DNA of 64,000 bases from Glycomyces buryatensis (GCF_004912275.1 NZ_STGY01000029.1:1259-65258), one strand, 5' to 3'. Shown: positions 49,695 to 58,578, numbered from the stretch's first letter. Translations and numbers: made by a program. Notes: generated by a model not told the origin, from the letters alone.

Positions 49695-50214
49695 CCTGCA
49701 AATACTCCGGTGGCGGTTTCCGCGGATTGGATAATGGCGTTGCCGAAGGCGGCGCAGTGCTTCGCAGTGACGCCTCATATTGTCGCCGGTCGAAAACGAA
49801 CGGACCCAACCCAGCAAGATCCCAGGATTTCCGCATTCCGTTGAAGAACCCCGACCAGGTCACGCTCGTATTGGTCACGTCGACACGCGCAGAAAGCGGC
49901 CAGCAGCCCCACAGCCCGCACGGGCAGCCGAGCAGCACCGTGTCACCCTCGTTGCAGTAAGACAGCTCCGGCTCCCCGAGAAAGTGCAGGCTCGGCCAGA
50001 AGACCCCATCCGACAACCCCAGGCCGACGTAACCCCCGGAGGAAGGCGCCTCATCCTCATCGCCGTCGACCTCCGCCAATGCCAACGGCCGCTCGATCGG
50101 ACGCACCAACTCCTGCAGCCGCACCCCATCGATCAAAATCGCCAACCATGGCACCCCAAGCGCCTCAGAACCAGGAGCATCGGCAGCTTCGACCACGAAC
50201 TCGATCCTGTTCAC
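49690..50214 (-). CDS. Cargo protein of element A, unknown function
   Basis: A 174-residue protein starting at GTG 50214, with AGAGGTG 6 nt upstream. It begins MNRIEFVVEA. It contains VPWLAILIDGVRLQELV, a Cys/Gly/Trp segment (LLGCPCGLWGCWPL) and SGFFNGMRKSWDLAG. It is probably a soluble globular protein. I recall similar unassigned proteins in Streptomyces genomes as stand-alone genes. Here it lies between a copy of the right IS end and the true right end, on the opposite strand from the transposase. The last codons overlap the internal repeat. Confidence 0.7.
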   Translation of the reverse strand: MNRIEFVVEAADAPGSEALGVPWLAILIDGVRLQELVRPIERPLALAEVDGDEDEAPSSGGYVGLGLSDGVFWPSLHFLGEPELSYCNEGDTVLLGCPCGLWGCWPLSARVDVTNTSVTWSGFFNGMRKSWDLAGLGPFVFDRRQYEASLRSTAPPSATPLSNPRKPPPEYLQV

Positions 50215-50244
50215 CGGCTACACCTCTCAGCTGCTCAACGCCTG

Positions 50245-50271
50245 AAACCCGAACCTACAACTGGAGTACTA
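50245..50271 (-). repeat. Right terminal inverted repeat of element A
   Basis: It reads AAACCCGAACCTACA then ACTGGAGTACTA on the plus strand. Its complement matches the left end at 12 of 12 terminal bases and again at GTTCGGG. Confidence 0.7.
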
Positions 50272-50379
50272 ATGGCGGGAGAGGTCAAGAGTCCAGTTCT
50301 CGATACGATAGAAAGTTCAATGGACCAGCCTCCGAAGGATCTCCGGGAGTTGTTGGACGGGTTAGCCAAGGCGAATTAG
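50272..50379 (+). CDS. Possible 35-residue ORF beside element A
   Basis: The ATG follows directly on the right terminal repeat. The product reads MAGEVKSPVLDTIESSMDQP then PKDLRELLDGLAKAN, which looks protein-like. It may be the 3' fragment of a gene split by the element. No ribosome binding site is visible. Confidence 0.3.
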   Translation: MAGEVKSPVLDTIESSMDQPPKDLRELLDGLAKAN

Positions 50380-50433
50380 CAATTCTTCATTACCCTGTGA
50401 ATTGACAGAGGCCGGGTTCATTAAGAGCGTGTC

Positions 50434-50826
50434 TCAGTTGGCGAGTTTCTTGTAGCAGGTGAGGGCTGCTGCGAGGGCGAGGAATGCGGCGAAGAGGCGG
50501 CCGTGGCGTTCGTATCGGATGGTGAGACGACGATAGCCGCCGAGCCAGGAGATGGTGCGTTCGACGGCCCAGCGGTGGCGGCTGAGCCGGGCGGAGGACT
50601 CGATGCTGCGGCGGGCGATGCGGTCGCCGATCCGGCGTTCGCGCAGGGCCCGGTGGCAGTCGGGGATGTCGTAAGCCTTGTCCGCGTGCAGCTTCGCCGG
50701 CTTGCGGCGCCTGGGCCCGCGCCGCGACTTGATCTTCGGGATCCCCTGCCCCAACGGTTCGAGGGCTTGCGAATCATGGAGGTTAGCCGCTGAGACGCCG
50801 AGCGAGAGCGGCAGGCCTGATCGGTC
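50434..50826 (-). pseudogene. IS5-family transposase C-terminal remnant
   Basis: The last 130 residues of the chimeric frame match an IS5-type enzyme: LSLGVSAANLHDSQALEPL, the second catalytic Asp in LHADKAYD, and the catalytic Glu in RWAVERTISWLGGYRRL. GAGCGTGTCTCA just downstream (about 50424) resembles an IS5 terminal repeat. The N-terminal half is absent and is replaced, in frame, by ISAs1 sequence. Confidence 0.82.
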
Positions 50827-51484
50827 GGTGAGGTTGCGGAAGGCGGTCAGGGCACGGGATGCGGAGTCGGTCCGGGTCCGGCACGCGTCTTCACGGAAGG
50901 CGATGTCTCTGACCAGGTGGGACCTGTTCTCTATGGTCCAATGTCCCCGGATGAGTACGGCGAGATCGGCCGGGTCGGCTTGGTGGGCGTCGAGGCTGGT
51001 GACGGCGCGGGGGAACAGCAGCTGCCCGAGCGCGGGGTCGATGCCGCAGGTCTTGATCGGGCGTGACTCGCTGCGCCCGTGGCCGGTCTCGGGGTTGTCT
51101 TCGGTGAGCGAGTGGCGCGCGGCCAGCCAGGCGGATACGGCCCGATCCAGTGCTTCGGTGTCGATGCGGCGCAGTACCGCCGTCAGGCACCCGCGCGAGG
51201 GCGCGGTACGGGTTCGGAGCGGATGGCGACGCACTCGCAGCGCGGCCAGAACCTCGGCCGGGGCGTCGGCGACCCATTCGGCGATCTCGGCCGGGCTCGA
51301 CCGACCCGCCAGCACCGCCGCGGCACACGGCCAGCACGGACCCGATCGGGTGCCACCGGCCCTGCCGCCCACGCGGGTCGGGCACCCACGACAGGTACTC
51401 CCGCAGGTCGGGCAGCTCGTCGAGTTGGAGCGGCCCCACCGCCGACAAGGATTCGAGGACACAGGAAGATACCGGAGCGGGCAT
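50827..51484 (-). pseudogene. ISAs1-family transposase remnant
   Basis: The N-terminus (ATG 51484; ELPDLREYLSWVPDPRGRQG) is in one frame. A frameshift near 51330 leads into ADAPAEVLAALRVRRHPLR, TEALDRAVSAWLAARHSL, HGRSESRPIKTC and GHWTIENRSHLVRD. The central catalytic segment of a normal ISAs1 enzyme is missing. The remnant joins the IS5 fragment at 50826. Confidence 0.82.
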
Positions 51485-51627
51485 GGAACTCCTTGCGGAC
51501 CAACGGATTCGATACCCAAATGGTCCACTGTTCGGCGCCCGTCTTCGTCTGCTCCCCAATCAAACCCACCGAGGCAGGCCCAGAACGCGCCTACCCGCCC
51601 CGAACCCGCGAAGCCGAACAACCTGCG

Positions 51628-52563
51628 TCAGCTTGCGGAGAAGTACTGATCGTTGTCCAAATCGAATAGCAGGCCGGGCTGCGCGGGCTCCCAGCCGAGA
51701 GTCCGGCGGGTGACGAGATTGGACACTGGGAAGCTCTGCGTGACTATGTTCGCAAGGAAGCCAAAGTATCCCGGCACCATCAGTTCGTCCGCGGGAATGC
51801 TCACGGCGGGTAGGCCCAGACGGCTGCCAATGGCCTCGGCGATCTCGCGGAGCGGGATGGCCCCGTCCCCGACCGCGTGCCAGTATTTGCCGGCCGGGCC
51901 CTTCTCCAGCGCCAAACGGAACAAGGAGGCGGCATCGCGGATATGCACGGCGTTCCACACGTTCTTGCCGTATCCGGGATAGCCGGCGAAGCCCTTCTCC
52001 TTCGCGAGCGCGATCAGCATGGGAAGGAAGCCGGCACGATCGGTCGTGCTGTGCGCGATGTTCGCGATCCGCACGACCGAGGACCGCACTCCCCGCTCAG
52101 CGAGACCGACCACGGCGGTCTCCACGGCGTTGCGAGCCCGCAGGGTGCCCTTGTGCTCATCCCCGACAGGAAGGGCCGGGTCCTCCTCGGTGGCCGGTCG
52201 GCCCAGGTTCCCGGGCGAGCCGATGCTCCCCGCCGCGACCAGCGGTTTCCCGGTTCCCGCCAATGCCTCGCCGTACGCGCGCATGATCGGGAGCTCCGCG
52301 GCGGCCACGGCGTCGATCCCGCCGGAGGGAAGCAGGTCTCGCCTGTGCGCGACGTGGATGACGCCGTCGGAATCTGCGGCCGCCTCCTTGAGCCCGTCGA
52401 GGTCCTGGAGGTCGCCGCGGCGTACCTTCGCGCCGAGCGCGGACAGCGCCGCCGCAGCGGTATCCGACCGGGCCAGGCCGGTGACCTCGTGCCCGGCGTC
52501 GATGAGTTCGGGGATGATGTACGAGCCGGAATGGCCGGTCCCGCCAGTGACGAAAACGTGCAT
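51628..52563 (-). CDS. NAD(P)-binding epimerase/NmrA-like SDR
   Basis: A 311-residue atypical or extended SDR. The dinucleotide motif is FVTGGTGHSGSYI. The body resembles nucleoside-sugar epimerase-like reductases (GVIHVAHRRD, VVRIANIAHS, NAVHIRDAASLFRLALEKG). The usual YxxxK is not evident, so it may be a non-catalytic or modified type. It is the last of three oxidoreductase genes on the minus strand next to a divergent LysR gene. Confidence 0.88.
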   Translation of the reverse strand: MHVFVTGGTGHSGSYIIPELIDAGHEVTGLARSDTAAAALSALGAKVRRGDLQDLDGLKEAAADSDGVIHVAHRRDLLPSGGIDAVAAAELPIMRAYGEALAGTGKPLVAAGSIGSPGNLGRPATEEDPALPVGDEHKGTLRARNAVETAVVGLAERGVRSSVVRIANIAHSTTDRAGFLPMLIALAKEKGFAGYPGYGKNVWNAVHIRDAASLFRLALEKGPAGKYWHAVGDGAIPLREIAEAIGSRLGLPAVSIPADELMVPGYFGFLANIVTQSFPVSNLVTRRTLGWEPAQPGLLFDLDNDQYFSAS

Positions 52564-52615
52564 GCTACTGCTCCTTGTAGGTGAGGTGGCGCGAGAAGTG
52601 GTGGCGCGGGGGCGC

Positions 52616-53245
52616 TCACCCGAGGTTGTTGATGCCGAGGGAGAAGTCGAAGTTCCCCACGCCGTAGCGAGCCAAGCCCATCGTCAACAGGCCCGCTCCT
52701 TCAACCCAGTGGGCCATGCTCAGGTCGCCAGTGTCCCGCGGGCGCTGTCCGAGGCTTTCGATGAACGCGGACACGCGTGCCTTTGCCTGCGGGTCGTCGC
52801 CGGCCATGAACACGTCCACCGGGCCGCCTTGGGCCAGGACATGGCGGAAAAGAGTGTTGAACGCCTTCACGACATGGGCGCTCGCGGGCGCGGCCTCGGC
52901 CACCCTCTGCGCGATGGAGGTGTCGTGAGGGACGGCCAGCCCGGTGCCGGTGGCGTTGAAGGGGTTGGTGATGTCGACGATGATCTTGCCTGCCAGCGCG
53001 TCCCCGAACTCGCGGACGGCTGGCACGGCGCCGTCGGCCAGCACCGCGAGGACGACGATGTCGCCTGCCGGGGCGGCACCGAATGTCCCGGCTGTGGCGC
53101 CGCCACCGAGTGTCTTGGCCAGTGCCGCGGACTTGGCCGCGTCGCGGCCGATCACCTCGACGGTGTGGCCGCCCTTGAGTGCCAGGGTGCCGATGGCGCT
53201 GGCCATGTTCCCCGAGCCGATGATGCTGATGCTGATGCTGCTCAT
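52616..53245 (-). CDS. NADPH-dependent F420 reductase-like protein
   Basis: A 209-residue Rossmann-fold protein with the nucleotide motif SIIGSGNMASAIG. The following features belong to the F420-dependent NADP oxidoreductase/NAD(P)-binding family: DIVVLAVLADGAV, VDITNPFN, HVVKAFNTLF and VFMAGDDPQAK. It may move reducing equivalents between NADP and F420 or act as a related reductase. It is the middle gene of the group controlled by the LysR regulator, with 52 bp to the next gene. Confidence 0.85.
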   Translation of the reverse strand: MSSISISIIGSGNMASAIGTLALKGGHTVEVIGRDAAKSAALAKTLGGGATAGTFGAAPAGDIVVLAVLADGAVPAVREFGDALAGKIIVDITNPFNATGTGLAVPHDTSIAQRVAEAAPASAHVVKAFNTLFRHVLAQGGPVDVFMAGDDPQAKARVSAFIESLGQRPRDTGDLSMAHWVEGAGLLTMGLARYGVGNFDFSLGINNLG

Positions 53246-53329
53246 GATGTGTCGTCTCCTCCTGGTTTCGCTTCATCTCGTTCGCGCCGGGTCAGGCCCA
53301 GTGCGTCGGCCTGTTGAGGTGTCTCCCGG

Positions 53330-54064
53330 TCAGATCGCCGTGGTGCCGCCGTCGGCGACCAGCTCCAGCCCGTTCACATAACTCGAATCGTCCGAGGCGA
53401 GGAACAGCGCGACCGCCGCAATCTCCTCAGGGCGGCCCATCGTTCCCCGCGGGATCAGCGACTCGAATGCCGCTTTCGCCTCCTCGTCGAACAGTTCCTC
53501 CTGCTTCGCAGTGGCGACCTGGCCGGGGGTCAGTACGTTCACCCGGATCCGCCTGTCCTTCAACTCGTTGAGCCACACGCGGGCCCAGGCCTGCTGCACA
53601 GCCTTGCTCCCCGCGTACAGACTCCAGCCGGGGAAGGCCCCGAGCGAAGCGTTCGACCCTGTCATGAAGATCGAGCCCTCGTCGTTGATCAGCGGCAGCG
53701 CCTTCTGCACCGTGAACAGCGTCCCGCGGGCGTTCAGCCAGAAGGAGGCATGGAACTGCTCTTCGGTGATCTCGCCGAGCTTGCCCGGCTCGCCCATCCC
53801 GGCACTCGCCCACAGGACGTCGATCGAGCCCTTTTCCCGCTTGACCGTGTCGTACAAGTGGTCAAGGTCGTCCAGGTCGGACGCATCGCCCTGCACAGCG
53901 GTCACGTTCCGGCCGATCCGCTTGACGGCGTCGTCCAGCGCGTCCTGCCGCCGGCCCATGATGAAGACATGGGCTCCTTCGTCAACAAACAACTCGGCAC
54001 CGGCCAGCGCCAGGCCGGTTGATCCACCGGTGATCACCGCCACCTTGCCATCGAGCTTTCCCAC
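53330..54064 (-). CDS. Short-chain dehydrogenase/reductase
   Basis: A 244-residue classical SDR. The coenzyme motif reads VITGGSTGLALAGAELF, where the usual GxG of TGxxxGxG is GLA, a slight variant. The active site has YAGSK (Tyr and Lys), the Ser in MTGSNASLG and NxxG-like LNARG. It ends SSYVNGLELVADGGTTAI. GTG 54064 has AAGGGAG 5 nt upstream; ATG 54088 is an alternative start. It is the first gene of the three-gene oxidoreductase group, divergent from lysR. Confidence 0.92.
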   Translation of the reverse strand: MGKLDGKVAVITGGSTGLALAGAELFVDEGAHVFIMGRRQDALDDAVKRIGRNVTAVQGDASDLDDLDHLYDTVKREKGSIDVLWASAGMGEPGKLGEITEEQFHASFWLNARGTLFTVQKALPLINDEGSIFMTGSNASLGAFPGWSLYAGSKAVQQAWARVWLNELKDRRIRVNVLTPGQVATAKQEELFDEEAKAAFESLIPRGTMGRPEEIAAVALFLASDDSSYVNGLELVADGGTTAI

Positions 54065-54206
54065 GACCACTCCCTTGCGTTGATGCATGTCCCGATTCAC
54101 CGAATTGGCTCGGTCCCCATCGACGATGCCACTGGTCAGAGCGCTTGTCCAAGACCTGTTTCAGCCGCGGTGATACCTTGGGGGCATTGCCGGACCGGGA
54201 GGCTCC

Positions 54207-55118
54207 ATGGATCTGGACCTACGCAAGCTGCGCTACTTCGTCGCCGTCGCCGACCGGCTGCACTTCGGCCGCGCCGCCGAGGAGCTGCACATCGCGCAGC
54301 CCGCGCTCAGTCGGCAGATCCGCGCTCTGGAAAAGGATCTCGGCTCCCCGTTGTTTATTAGGGACAGTCATGGTGTGGCGCTGACCGACGCGGGCCGACA
54401 ACTACTGGCCGACGCCGGTCCGATGCTCGCCTCCGCGCAAGCGGTCCGCCGCCGGGTGAACGTGGCCGCCCGCGGCAGCGAGCGGCTGATGGTCGGCTTC
54501 CGGGCAGGCATCCCGGTCATCCCGGCGGCACGGGCGTTCGAGGCCCAGCACCCGGACGTGGTCGTGGACGTGCAGCGGATCGAACGGGACGACCAGGCCG
54601 CGATGTTGCTCGACGGTCGCATCGACGTCGCCTACGTGCGGCTGCCCATCGACGAGACCGGACTGCGCGTCACCTCGCTGTACACTGAACCGCGAGTGGC
54701 GGTGCTGCCCACCGGACACCGGTTGGCAGGCAAGGAGGAGGTCACCGAGGCCGACCTGGTCGGCGAACCGCTGGTCTGGCATGGCGTCCCGAGCACGCAG
54801 CCCACCAGGCGCCCGCACCCCAACGCCGGATACCGGGTGCGCGGGGTGGACGAGACGCTCGAGCATGTCGCGGCTGGCAGGGGCATCTCGTATCTGGCTC
54901 GTTCGGCGACCGTGTTCTACTCACATCCGGACATCGTCTATGTGCCCATCCCGGATCTGGCGCCTGAACAGGTGTGCCTCGCGATGGCGGCATCGCGCAC
55001 GTCGCAAGTGGTCGATGACTTCTTCACCGCAGCTGAGTCGACGGCCGCGATCACGGCAGAATGCGGGAACTACGAAATGTGGCAGCTCGTAAGCGAAGCC
55101 GTTCTAAAACAAAGTTGA
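54207..55118 (+). CDS. LysR-family transcription regulator
   Basis: A 303-residue LTTR. The N-terminal winged HTH has LRYFVAVADRLHFGRAAEEL and PALSRQIRALEKDLGS. The co-inducer domain follows (ERLMVGFRAGIPVIPAARAF, VDVAYVRLPIDETGL). It is divergent from the three oxidoreductase genes with a 142-bp gap, the classic LTTR arrangement, so it probably controls them. The ligand is unknown. Confidence 0.94.
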   Translation: MDLDLRKLRYFVAVADRLHFGRAAEELHIAQPALSRQIRALEKDLGSPLFIRDSHGVALTDAGRQLLADAGPMLASAQAVRRRVNVAARGSERLMVGFRAGIPVIPAARAFEAQHPDVVVDVQRIERDDQAAMLLDGRIDVAYVRLPIDETGLRVTSLYTEPRVAVLPTGHRLAGKEEVTEADLVGEPLVWHGVPSTQPTRRPHPNAGYRVRGVDETLEHVAAGRGISYLARSATVFYSHPDIVYVPIPDLAPEQVCLAMAASRTSQVVDDFFTAAESTAAITAECGNYEMWQLVSEAVLKQS

Positions 55119-55410
55119 ACGTCCCCACCGGGGTGGTGGAGACGTTCTGTGTTCTCGGTCGGGTACCGGGCGGCTCGCTGGAGTCGACAACCTCGCCCGC
55201 ACTATCCGACACAACCAGCAAAACCATTGCAGGCCAGTGCCAGTCATCGGAATCGCGACATCACCGGACAAGACCGGTTTTCAATCACGCCCTGGGGCCG
55301 GCACCGACGGGGAGCGTCAGTGCCTTCGTGTTCGAGTTGGCGCGCCAGACGGGCGAACACCCTGGGCCGCAACCCCGAAAACGGCTCGATCCAGCACTCC
55401 TCGGCAGCGG
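55119..55410. other. Gene-free region after lysR
   Basis: A GAACGTC...GACGTTC hairpin with a CCCACC/GGTGG inner stem lies right after the LysR stop (about 55117-55147) and may be its terminator. The rest shows no supported gene. Confidence 0.4.
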
Positions 55411-56196
55411 TCACCACACCCACCCGGACATCCTAAACCGTTGGGCCACAACCAATAACAGGACAGTCTTCAGGCGGCCATATGCTGCGGCCACGAATGC
55501 GACGGCGGCGGGCGCCGCCAGTCCAGTCCGCCCCTCACTCTGGTGGGCGAGGGCCGCGGTGACGACCGCATCATTCCCGTGCCGGGCCTGATACCATCGG
55601 CCGCCGTCGACCTTCGAAACCAGTTGCCCGTCATCGGCGAATCGCAGCGCCCGACAGGCGTTGAGGACCGCATAGGTCGCCTCCCCTTGGTCCAGCCCCC
55701 ACCGCAGTTCACCGAGCATCGCAGCACCGACGCGGTCGGCGGGCACAGGGCCGAACACCTCGGCAGGCGGCGGACCGTGCACGGCGAGGGCATGCTCGCG
55801 GCACACGGCGCAGTGCAGGATCAGGTCGGTGTCATCGCCGTTGCCGGCCCCGGGGATAACGACAGTCTCGGTCGCGTTGGTCCGGATGTGCACCTCGAAG
55901 GGGCAGGAATCGAGACTGGCCGCTGTCGCTGCGGTGATGACGCTCATCTCCAGCCCCGTGCCCGGGCACCGCGCCGCGGTCGCTGCCACGGCCTCGCCCA
56001 TGGCCTGCTGGTCGGACCTGCTGCCGGGCTCGGCGATGACGGCCAGCACGTCCACGTCACTGCGGGAGGCGCGGAACCCTCCCAACACCGCAGAGCCATG
56101 CACGTAGACGCCGACCAGGTCGGGACACGCATCGGCAAGTACCGACGAGACCTCGGAGACATAGCGGACAACGTCGGAGGGAGTATCGGGAGCCAT
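55411..56196 (-). CDS. Aminoglycoside adenylyltransferase-like nucleotidyltransferase
   Basis: A 261-residue protein resembling the ANT(3'')/ANT(9) group. The nucleotidyltransferase motif is GSAVLGGFRASRSDVDVL near residue 32, with the two catalytic Asp in SDVDV. The C-terminal helical domain has ELRWGLDQGEATYAVLNACR and KVDGGRWYQARHG, common in AadA-like enzymes. It could modify streptomycin or spectinomycin or be a housekeeping relative. ATG 56196 is chosen over 56277. It is a stand-alone gene. Confidence 0.85.
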   Translation of the reverse strand: MAPDTPSDVVRYVSEVSSVLADACPDLVGVYVHGSAVLGGFRASRSDVDVLAVIAEPGSRSDQQAMGEAVAATAARCPGTGLEMSVITAATAASLDSCPFEVHIRTNATETVVIPGAGNGDDTDLILHCAVCREHALAVHGPPPAEVFGPVPADRVGAAMLGELRWGLDQGEATYAVLNACRALRFADDGQLVSKVDGGRWYQARHGNDAVVTAALAHQSEGRTGLAAPAAVAFVAAAYGRLKTVLLLVVAQRFRMSGWVW

Positions 56197-56314
56197 GAAG
56201 CCGAGCCTATCTCCGGATGAGTCACGGGACACGACAGGCACCGCCAAGGGACCTCGTTGACCCAGCACTACGCCCATTTGCGGGACAACCTTTAGCCCAG
56301 ACCCGGCGAAAACA

Positions 56315-56848
56315 TCACCGCATGTCCTCTAGGGTCGGAGCCTCACTGTAGTAGAACTCTTCACAGTCCTTCTCTTTGGGCGTGTCGTACGTTCCATCTT
56401 GATTGAGGACTTCTGAGCAGTACCTCTCGTGCTCATAATATTCGGCAAACACCAAATACTCATCCTCGTACAGTGGAGTATCCGGCCAGATATCCGTCAT
56501 CCAGCAGATGTCGTCCGGCTCGTCGTTGAACTCGATAGCCCAATCCTCGCAGGACTTCATACCCGGTTCGAGATCACTCGCATTCTCGTCCCAGCCATCT
56601 GAAAAGGCGTCTTCCACTGCACGTTCCACATCTTCTTCGCGTTGCGCGAATTCCTCGCGTGTCAGCTGCTCGGTAGTGAGCGGGTCAAGCGTATCGGTGT
56701 CGACGTTGCAGACGTTCCACTCAGAGCTTGCTTGCTCGGGAGTAAGCCATTCTTGACAGGTTCTAGTTTCTTCGCTGCCATAGGCGACAACAGTCGCTAG
56801 ACCTATCGCTACCCCGGCGGCACGTGCCGTATATTGTGCGCGCTTCAT
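56315..56848 (-). CDS. Secreted acidic protein of unknown function
   Basis: A 177-residue protein with no recognised family. A short signal-like start (MKRAQYTARAAGVAIGLATVV) is followed by an acidic mature region with six Cys (CQEW, VCNV, SCED, ICWM, YCSE, DCEE). These could form three disulfides. GGGAGG lies 5 nt before ATG 56848. Its upstream region is cut off by element B, whose left end lies only 38 bp away, so its promoter may be lost or provided by the element. Confidence 0.7.
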   Translation of the reverse strand: MKRAQYTARAAGVAIGLATVVAYGSEETRTCQEWLTPEQASSEWNVCNVDTDTLDPLTTEQLTREEFAQREEDVERAVEDAFSDGWDENASDLEPGMKSCEDWAIEFNDEPDDICWMTDIWPDTPLYEDEYLVFAEYYEHERYCSEVLNQDGTYDTPKEKDCEEFYYSEAPTLEDMR

Positions 56849-56973
56849 GATTCCTCCCAGGGATTCTCATGCTCGCTTTCGCCTCTAATACTCCATCCGT
56901 GATTCGTGACAGGTCTTGAAACGGATGGGATTGGGGCGCAGGAAGGAACAGCCGCTCTCGCACGCTTCATGTC

Positions 56974-57297
56974 GTGAGACAAGAAGAGACGAGCGCGGCG
57001 GCTGAGGCCAAGATACTTGAGGAAGTGTTCGATGCCGCCGGGCAGGCGGTGTTCGATGCGATGGCCGACCTGTTTCCCTCGCGGCCGTGCCGGATGAGCG
57101 CCCGCGACTACACGAAGGGCCTGCTGGCGAGCCTGGAACGGAAGAACTGCGTCACGATCGCCGAATGGGCCGGGCATTCCAGCCCGGACCGGCTGCACTA
57201 CCTGCTCGAACGCGCGTGTTGGGAGGAGCGGGAGCTGCGGGTCCGCATCGGCGCCCTCGTCGCTGAGTTTCTCGACAGCGAGCGATCCGCCACTATC
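56974..57297 (+). pseudogene. IS701-like transposase, N-terminal fragment
   Basis: The fragment (GTG 56974) has DAMADLFPSRPCRMSARDYT, GLLASLERKNCVTIAEWAGH and RLHYLLERACWEERELR, matching the N-terminal region of IS701-type transposases. It stops before the first catalytic Asp, just upstream of the cargo gene's 3' end. Confidence 0.82.
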
Positions 57298-57336
57298 CGT
57301 GGAGATCGGCATGCTCGGCCGGGAGGCCGAGAAACG

Positions 57337-58422
57337 TCAGCCGGACCCATCAATATCGAGCACGCCCACTTCGCTGCCGCGCACGAACAGCACGTACACG
57401 TACTCGTCGTCGCCGTAGTCATCGACCGGTTCCGTCGGCGGCCACCTGGTGGGCAAATACCCCTTCACCGCGACGAGCGCGTCGCCCAGTCGGTCCTCGA
57501 TGACATCGACCAGGTCGTCGACGAGATGGGTGACGACATGGCCGGCCGGAATCTCGGGCATCTCGTCGATGCCGTCCCACGAGCCGTCCCACATTTCGAC
57601 AAGAGAGAGCCGGGCGATGTTGTGAAGCGCGGCCCGCAATTCGGTGAATGTGATCGGGCGAAACGTCGGGGCTTCATCGGCATGGTCTTCTGCGTCCTCG
57701 CGGGTGGCCGACCACCATCGCGTGGCAACGGCGAGGAGGTCCTTGTCCTCGGCGCCGCGCTCGGGAAGCGCGCCGATGCGGAACCTGAAGTCGACGGGGT
57801 TGTTGTTGTTCACCATGAGGTGCCCGCTCATGAGCGTGGCGAGACAGGAGATCCGGGTGCGGAAGGCGCCGTCGGCACCGTCGTCCGCGACGACCGGCGG
57901 CGGCTGCACCGTCGGCGCCGACGCGAGGGTGATCCGCGCCGTTCCGAAGTAGTCGCGGCTCAACAGATGCAGGTCCGGATCGTCGCTGGTTGTGGTGAGA
58001 CGGAGCAGACCGCCATACGCGCCGTCCAGCATCTCCTTCGCCAGATACCGGGCCAACGACATCCGGCGCGCGTCCTCGACATGGATCGCCCTGGCGATGA
58101 GCGAGACCAATTCCTCGAGCGCCGTGGAATGGCCGCCGTTGGGCAACCCGCGGGCGTATGGGACGGCGCCCGAGACCTCCGGCAGGTTCGCGATCGTGGC
58201 AAGCTCCTCGGGGGAAGTCGGCCATGGCTCGTCGCGGCGATCGCCGATCGTATCGGGCACGAGTCTTGACGTCCACCCGGGTGTCGATTGCGGTGCCCAT
58301 GAGGCGAGCAACCACAAGGCCGAGACAAGCATCCACTGATGGCTCGATGGCCGACGATCCCCGGGCCAGTACCCAGGGTCCGGTCGGCGCCATGAGTCGT
58401 TGAAAGCCGTGGCGATCTCCAC
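57337..58422 (-). CDS. Cargo protein of element B, unknown function
   Basis: A 361-residue protein starting at GTG 58422 with GGAGG 8 nt upstream. No family is recognised. It has an N-terminal Trp-rich segment (VSALWLLASWAPQSTPGW), a helical middle (LEELVSLIARAIHVEDARRM), a polyAsn stretch (HLMVNNNNPVDF) and an acidic C-terminus (YGDDEYVYVLFVRGSEVGVL). It is probably soluble. An upstream ATG at 58482 is possible. It lies inside the IS ends and on the strand opposite to the transposase, as in element A. Confidence 0.7.
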   Translation of the reverse strand: MEIATAFNDSWRRPDPGYWPGDRRPSSHQWMLVSALWLLASWAPQSTPGWTSRLVPDTIGDRRDEPWPTSPEELATIANLPEVSGAVPYARGLPNGGHSTALEELVSLIARAIHVEDARRMSLARYLAKEMLDGAYGGLLRLTTTSDDPDLHLLSRDYFGTARITLASAPTVQPPPVVADDGADGAFRTRISCLATLMSGHLMVNNNNPVDFRFRIGALPERGAEDKDLLAVATRWWSATREDAEDHADEAPTFRPITFTELRAALHNIARLSLVEMWDGSWDGIDEMPEIPAGHVVTHLVDDLVDVIEDRLGDALVAVKGYLPTRWPPTEPVDDYGDDEYVYVLFVRGSEVGVLDIDGSG

Positions 58423-58563
58423 TCGAACAACCTCCGTCACGGCCCGTGCGAGTCGAGCCCCTCGCGACCCAACCACTGCCACGGACCGCAGCGACCATAC
58501 CTAAGCGCTGCAACGACACCAGACCCTCACCATCCGCGGCAATCAACTTTCACGGATGGAGTA

Positions 58564-58578
58564 CTAGGACCGTCCTAG
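58564..58578 (+). promoter_or_regulatory. Palindrome CTAGGAC-C-GTCCTAG
   Basis: A perfect 7-1-7 palindrome upstream of the ABC exporter, abutting the right end of element B. It fits a repressor operator; the regulator is not in view. Confidence 0.45.

Larger units (their letters stand above)
48582..50271. mobile_element. Decayed IS701-like element with cargo gene (element A)
   Basis: The terminal inverted repeats are TAGTACTCCAGT (48582-48593) and ACTGGAGTACTA (50260-50271). The similarity extends inwards about 24 bp, including GTTCGGG. Inside are a fragmented IS701-type transposase (48620-49679) and a minus-strand cargo gene (49690-50214). A near-copy of the right end follows the transposase stop (49680-49694). 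I see no clear target duplication. Element B at 56886-58566 has the same organisation. Confidence 0.7.
56886..58566. mobile_element. Decayed IS701-like element with cargo gene (element B)
   Basis: The terminal repeats are TAATACTCCATCCGTGA (56886-56902) and the complement of TAGTACTCCATCCGTGA (58550-58566), matching at 16 of 17 positions. The tips resemble those of element A (TAGTACTCCA). Inside are the N-terminal third of a transposase (56974-57297) and a minus-strand cargo gene (57337-58422) that fills the rest. Confidence 0.75.

Noticed and set aside
55119-55410. Small genes after lysR
   Set aside because: Several short frames exist on the plus strand, but none has a ribosome binding site or a recognisable sequence.
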